DNA from: an uncultured Pseudomonadota bacterium
GTDB taxonomy: Bacteria; Pseudomonadota; Gammaproteobacteria; Methylococcales; Methylomonadaceae
DNA: 7,432 nt
Assembly: GCA_903953455.1 (NCBI GenBank)
Contig: CAJBJW010000055.1
Span: 1 to 7,432, forward strand
Reading direction: 5' to 3'
A program made the translations under genes and the position numbers. Positions 5,837 through 7,432 of this stretch are shown here, piece by piece (the first letter of the stretch is position 1; the number at the start of each line of letters is the position of its first letter). A model generated the notes under the pieces. That model saw only the letters and a program-made list of their open reading frames with translations, did no database searches and was not told where the DNA came from.

Positions 5837-5857
5837 GTTAATAATTGAGGTAACGAA
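5834..5857 (+). promoter_or_regulatory. Ribosome-binding site displayed in a hairpin loop
   Basis: TTCGTTA (5834-5840) pairs perfectly with TAACGAA (5851-5857), leaving the 10-base loop ATAATTGAGG, which contains the Shine-Dalgarno GAGG (5847-5850) nine bases ahead of the ATG at 5860. An exposed loop position would keep the site accessible, whereas pairing so close to the start codon could modulate initiation. Confidence 0.42.
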
Positions 5858-5859
5858 TT

Positions 5860-6495
5860 ATGTCAATTTCTACAAGCAATCCCGCACAGTTACTGACTCC
5901 AACGCAAACGGTTAATAGCCCTTCGCAAGTAAACGTAAAGAGTAACGATGCGCTTAAGTTAACCGTTGCAACCATCAAAGCTGATGCGAATAACGGCTCA
6001 CTTATGCAAAGTGCGACGCAAGCATTGCAAAGCCTTGGCCTGAGTATTGGCAGTGGCAGTGCAAACAACAATAGCAGTTCATCTACTGTTAGCAGCACGT
6101 CACCTTTGGATGTTAAAAAAGTCTTGCAGGTATTTTTGCAAGACTTGTACAAAACGCTTACGCAAAGCGACGTGACGCCCTCACAAAACGGGAATAACGA
6201 CAGCACTGCAAGTGGACTGTCTACGCAGGTAACCGCGTATAGCAACCCAACTGCAAGCATGCAAAACCTGATTACGACACTTGACAACAACAGTAGCCAA
6301 CACACTACATTGCAATCTAAGTTTCATGATCTCGTTAACGCAGTAAGTGGTACATCTTCTTCTGATACAAACTCAGCAGAACCTAATGTGGCATCAAGCG
6401 CCAACCTTCAGGATTTTTTAAAGCAATTATCTGCCGTGAATGGCAATAACTCGCTCCCAAATGGTGTAGGTTCACTTTTTGATGCAACAGCGTAA
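5860..6495 (+). CDS. Asn/Ser/Thr-rich probable exported protein of unknown family
   Basis: This 211-residue protein contains no cysteine or tryptophan and is dominated by Ser, Asn, Thr, Gln and Ala. Disordered stretches (about 66-82, 105-130, 165-182) separate short amphipathic segments: VLQVFLQDLYKTL (88-100), LQSKFHDLVNAVSG (151-164) and LQDFLKQLSAVN (183-194), which share an L-Q-x-F-L pattern. It ends GVGSLFDATA. There is no Sec signal, lipobox or membrane span. The composition resembles secreted or surface proteins, and the short hydrophobic C-terminus with an aspartate would be compatible with a type I secretion signal; both are inference. The start is well supported by GAGG (5847-5850) with nine-base spacing. 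It lies 104 bases after the metalloprotease gene and is closed by a strong terminator, so the two may form one transcript. I do not recognise the family. Confidence 0.72.
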   Translation: MSISTSNPAQLLTPTQTVNSPSQVNVKSNDALKLTVATIKADANNGSLMQSATQALQSLGLSIGSGSANNNSSSSTVSSTSPLDVKKVLQVFLQDLYKTLTQSDVTPSQNGNNDSTASGLSTQVTAYSNPTASMQNLITTLDNNSSQHTTLQSKFHDLVNAVSGTSSSDTNSAEPNVASSANLQDFLKQLSAVNGNNSLPNGVGSLFDATA

Positions 6496-6504
6496 ATATG
6501 TAAT

Positions 6505-6538
6505 AAACATCCTTCTAGTAAAATAGAAGGATGTTTTT
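6505..6538 (+). terminator. Strong intrinsic terminator
   Basis: AAACATCCTTCTA (6505-6517) pairs perfectly over 13 bases with TAGAAGGATGTTT (6524-6536) around the loop GTAAAA, and the right arm ends in five Ts (6534-6538). It begins nine bases after the stop of the Asn/Ser-rich gene, so it ends that transcription unit and separates it from the genes starting at 6603. Confidence 0.92.
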
Positions 6539-6602
6539 GAGCGCAAGCCTAATCCTTACAAATCACCATAAAATTCCAGCGTAATTTCAATAAAATCCGC
6601 CC

Positions 6603-7052
6603 ATGAAATTCGTCATCAATAGCCAAAACGTAAAAGAAGAAGTATTAGCCTTTATCCATGGCATCGATGTCAGCTCACCTGTTGTGTTGAGCGTTGAGAT
6701 TAAACAACACAAAAATGCACGTACACGCTACCAAAATGCGTATTATTTTGGCGTAGTACTACGCACTATTTCTGAATACACCGGATTTACGCCTGAAGAG
6801 CTTCATGCGTCGTTTAAACGCACATTCCTTCCCATTGAGCGTGAAATGATTGGCGGCGTCATGGTAGAGCGCCTTAGTAGCACAAAAGATTTAGATACTA
6901 AAACATTCAACGACTATCTTGAGCGAATTTTGCATTTTTGCGCAGAAAATATTGGCTTATACGTCCCTATGCCAAATGAAATGATTTACCCTAAAAAGCC
7001 AACAATCAAACATCACAAACCACTCAAACCCCGCGACAAGATCGACAATTAA
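6603..7052 (+). CDS. NinB-like phage-type recombination protein (putative)
   Basis: The 149-residue protein resembles small phage and prophage proteins of the NinB type, which act in recombination with single-stranded DNA. The recognisable pattern is a first beta-rich part, then KNARTRYQNAYYFGVVL (37-53), EELHASFKRTFLP (65-77), SSTKDLDTKTFNDYLERIL (92-110), and the ending IGLYVPMPNE (117-126) followed by a basic tail KKPTIKHHKPLKPRDK. I assign this from motif memory without a search, so the family name is tentative. There is no Shine-Dalgarno sequence; TAAAAT (6591-6596) lies so close to the ATG that, if it is a -10, the transcript would have almost no leader, but no -35 supports it. No other phage gene is nearby. 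pilV begins five bases after its stop, implying co-transcription. Confidence 0.6.
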   Translation: MKFVINSQNVKEEVLAFIHGIDVSSPVVLSVEIKQHKNARTRYQNAYYFGVVLRTISEYTGFTPEELHASFKRTFLPIEREMIGGVMVERLSSTKDLDTKTFNDYLERILHFCAENIGLYVPMPNEMIYPKKPTIKHHKPLKPRDKIDN

Positions 7053-7057
7053 GATAA

Positions 7058-7432
7058 ATGCTGTCTTTCCACTCACGTCGAAACAAAGGTTTTACGCTAA
7101 TTGAAGTCTTAATTTCGATGATTATTTTAGCGATTGGATTGATTGGACTCGCCAGTCTGCAAATCATCGCGCTCCGCGAGAGTCAAGACGCCTATACAAT
7201 GCAACAAGCCATTCTACTTACCACTGATATGCAGGCGCGTATGCGTTCAAACTCCGGCATAGATTGGTTAACGATCTCGCCAAATACAGCGGATACTTGC
7301 ACCAAAACCAACGTTTGCACTAAAACGCAACTCGCCTCAAACGATTATGGTGAATGGACACGAAATGCACAAAAAAATCTTCCTACCAACGCAATCGTGA
7401 AAATTCAAGTAAGTAGTAGCGTCAATAAAGCC
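7058..7432 (+). CDS. pilV: Type IV pilus minor pilin PilV, N-terminal part (runs off the right edge)
   Basis: The 125 codons present start MLSFHSRRNKGFTLIEVL. This is a class III prepilin signal: a short basic leader cut by PilD after Gly11, giving N-terminal Phe12 (methylated in the family) and Glu at mature position 5 (Glu16). The hydrophobic helix continues as ISMIILAIGLIGLASLQ, whose GLIGLASLQ ending is typical of PilV, and is followed by QQAILLTTDMQARMRSN, also characteristic. Minor pilins PilV, PilW, PilX and FimU form the priming tip complex for pilus assembly with PilY1; those genes would be expected past the right edge. Two cysteines (TCTKTNVCTK) lie close together. The start at 7058 is five bases after the preceding stop, with only AAGA as a ribosome-binding signal, consistent with translational coupling. 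Confidence 0.92.
   Translation, partial: MLSFHSRRNKGFTLIEVLISMIILAIGLIGLASLQIIALRESQDAYTMQQAILLTTDMQARMRSNSGIDWLTISPNTADTCTKTNVCTKTQLASNDYGEWTRNAQKNLPTNAIVKIQVSSSVNKA

Noticed and set aside
5838..6305. Minus-strand frame of 155 codons opposite the Asn/Ser-rich gene
   Set aside because: It is a Leu/Cys/Val-rich shadow of the biased plus-strand sequence. The plus frame has a strong ribosome-binding site and a terminator; the minus frame has neither.
6569..6602. Promoter for the NinB-like gene (TAAAAT boxes)
   Set aside because: Neither box has a credible -35 at 16-18 bases, and the nearer one would leave no leader. AT-rich chance matches are expected.
1..7432. Insertion sequence, attachment site, CRISPR array, tRNA or replication origin
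   Set aside because: No transposase or integrase frame, terminal repeats, regularly spaced repeats, cloverleaf or DnaA-box cluster was seen on either strand.

Overview
The window looks like chromosomal DNA of a gammaproteobacterium with a moderately AT-rich genome. The evidence is a glutathione synthetase gene followed on the same strand by a tonB-like gene, the rpmB-rpmG ribosomal pair, a dCTP deaminase of the Pseudomonas/Burkholderia sequence type, and a type IV pilus minor pilin. I cannot place it below class. All three stop codons are used: TGA ends gshB, TAG ends rpmG, the Tyr/His-rich lipoprotein gene and the metalloprotease gene, and TAA ends the rest. Code reassignment is therefore an unlikely explanation for the interrupted tonB.

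Layout. Positions 1-1266 (minus strand) hold gshB and, overlapping its stop codon by four bases, a tonB-like energy-transducer gene. The tonB-like gene is broken by two in-frame stops and runs off the left edge. A short divergent promoter region (about 1267-1397) serves gshB leftward and rpmB-rpmG rightward. A long hairpin follows rpmG. From 1980 everything reads rightward: a glycine-zipper lipoprotein, dcd, a JAMM (M67) metallopeptidase, two small lipoproteins (one with a paired-cysteine look, one extremely Tyr/His-rich), a 494-residue secreted-type metalloprotease with an internal beta-type repeat, a 211-residue Asn/Ser/Thr-rich protein, and a perfect 13-bp intrinsic terminator. The final segment holds a NinB-like phage-type gene only 5 bases ahead of pilV, which continues past the right edge.

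How it fits together. The left half is housekeeping: glutathione synthesis, translation and dUTP supply. The centre (1980-6495) is envelope and secretion oriented, with three predicted lipoproteins and two proteins that look exported without a Sec signal. The right end begins a type IV pilin gene cluster. There is no tRNA or rRNA gene, insertion sequence, CRISPR array or integrase. No gene-free stretch exceeds about 165 bases. The points most worth following are the double-nonsense tonB remnant, the metalloprotease plus Asn/Ser-rich protein pair, and the phage-recombination-like gene that appears transcriptionally coupled to pilV.
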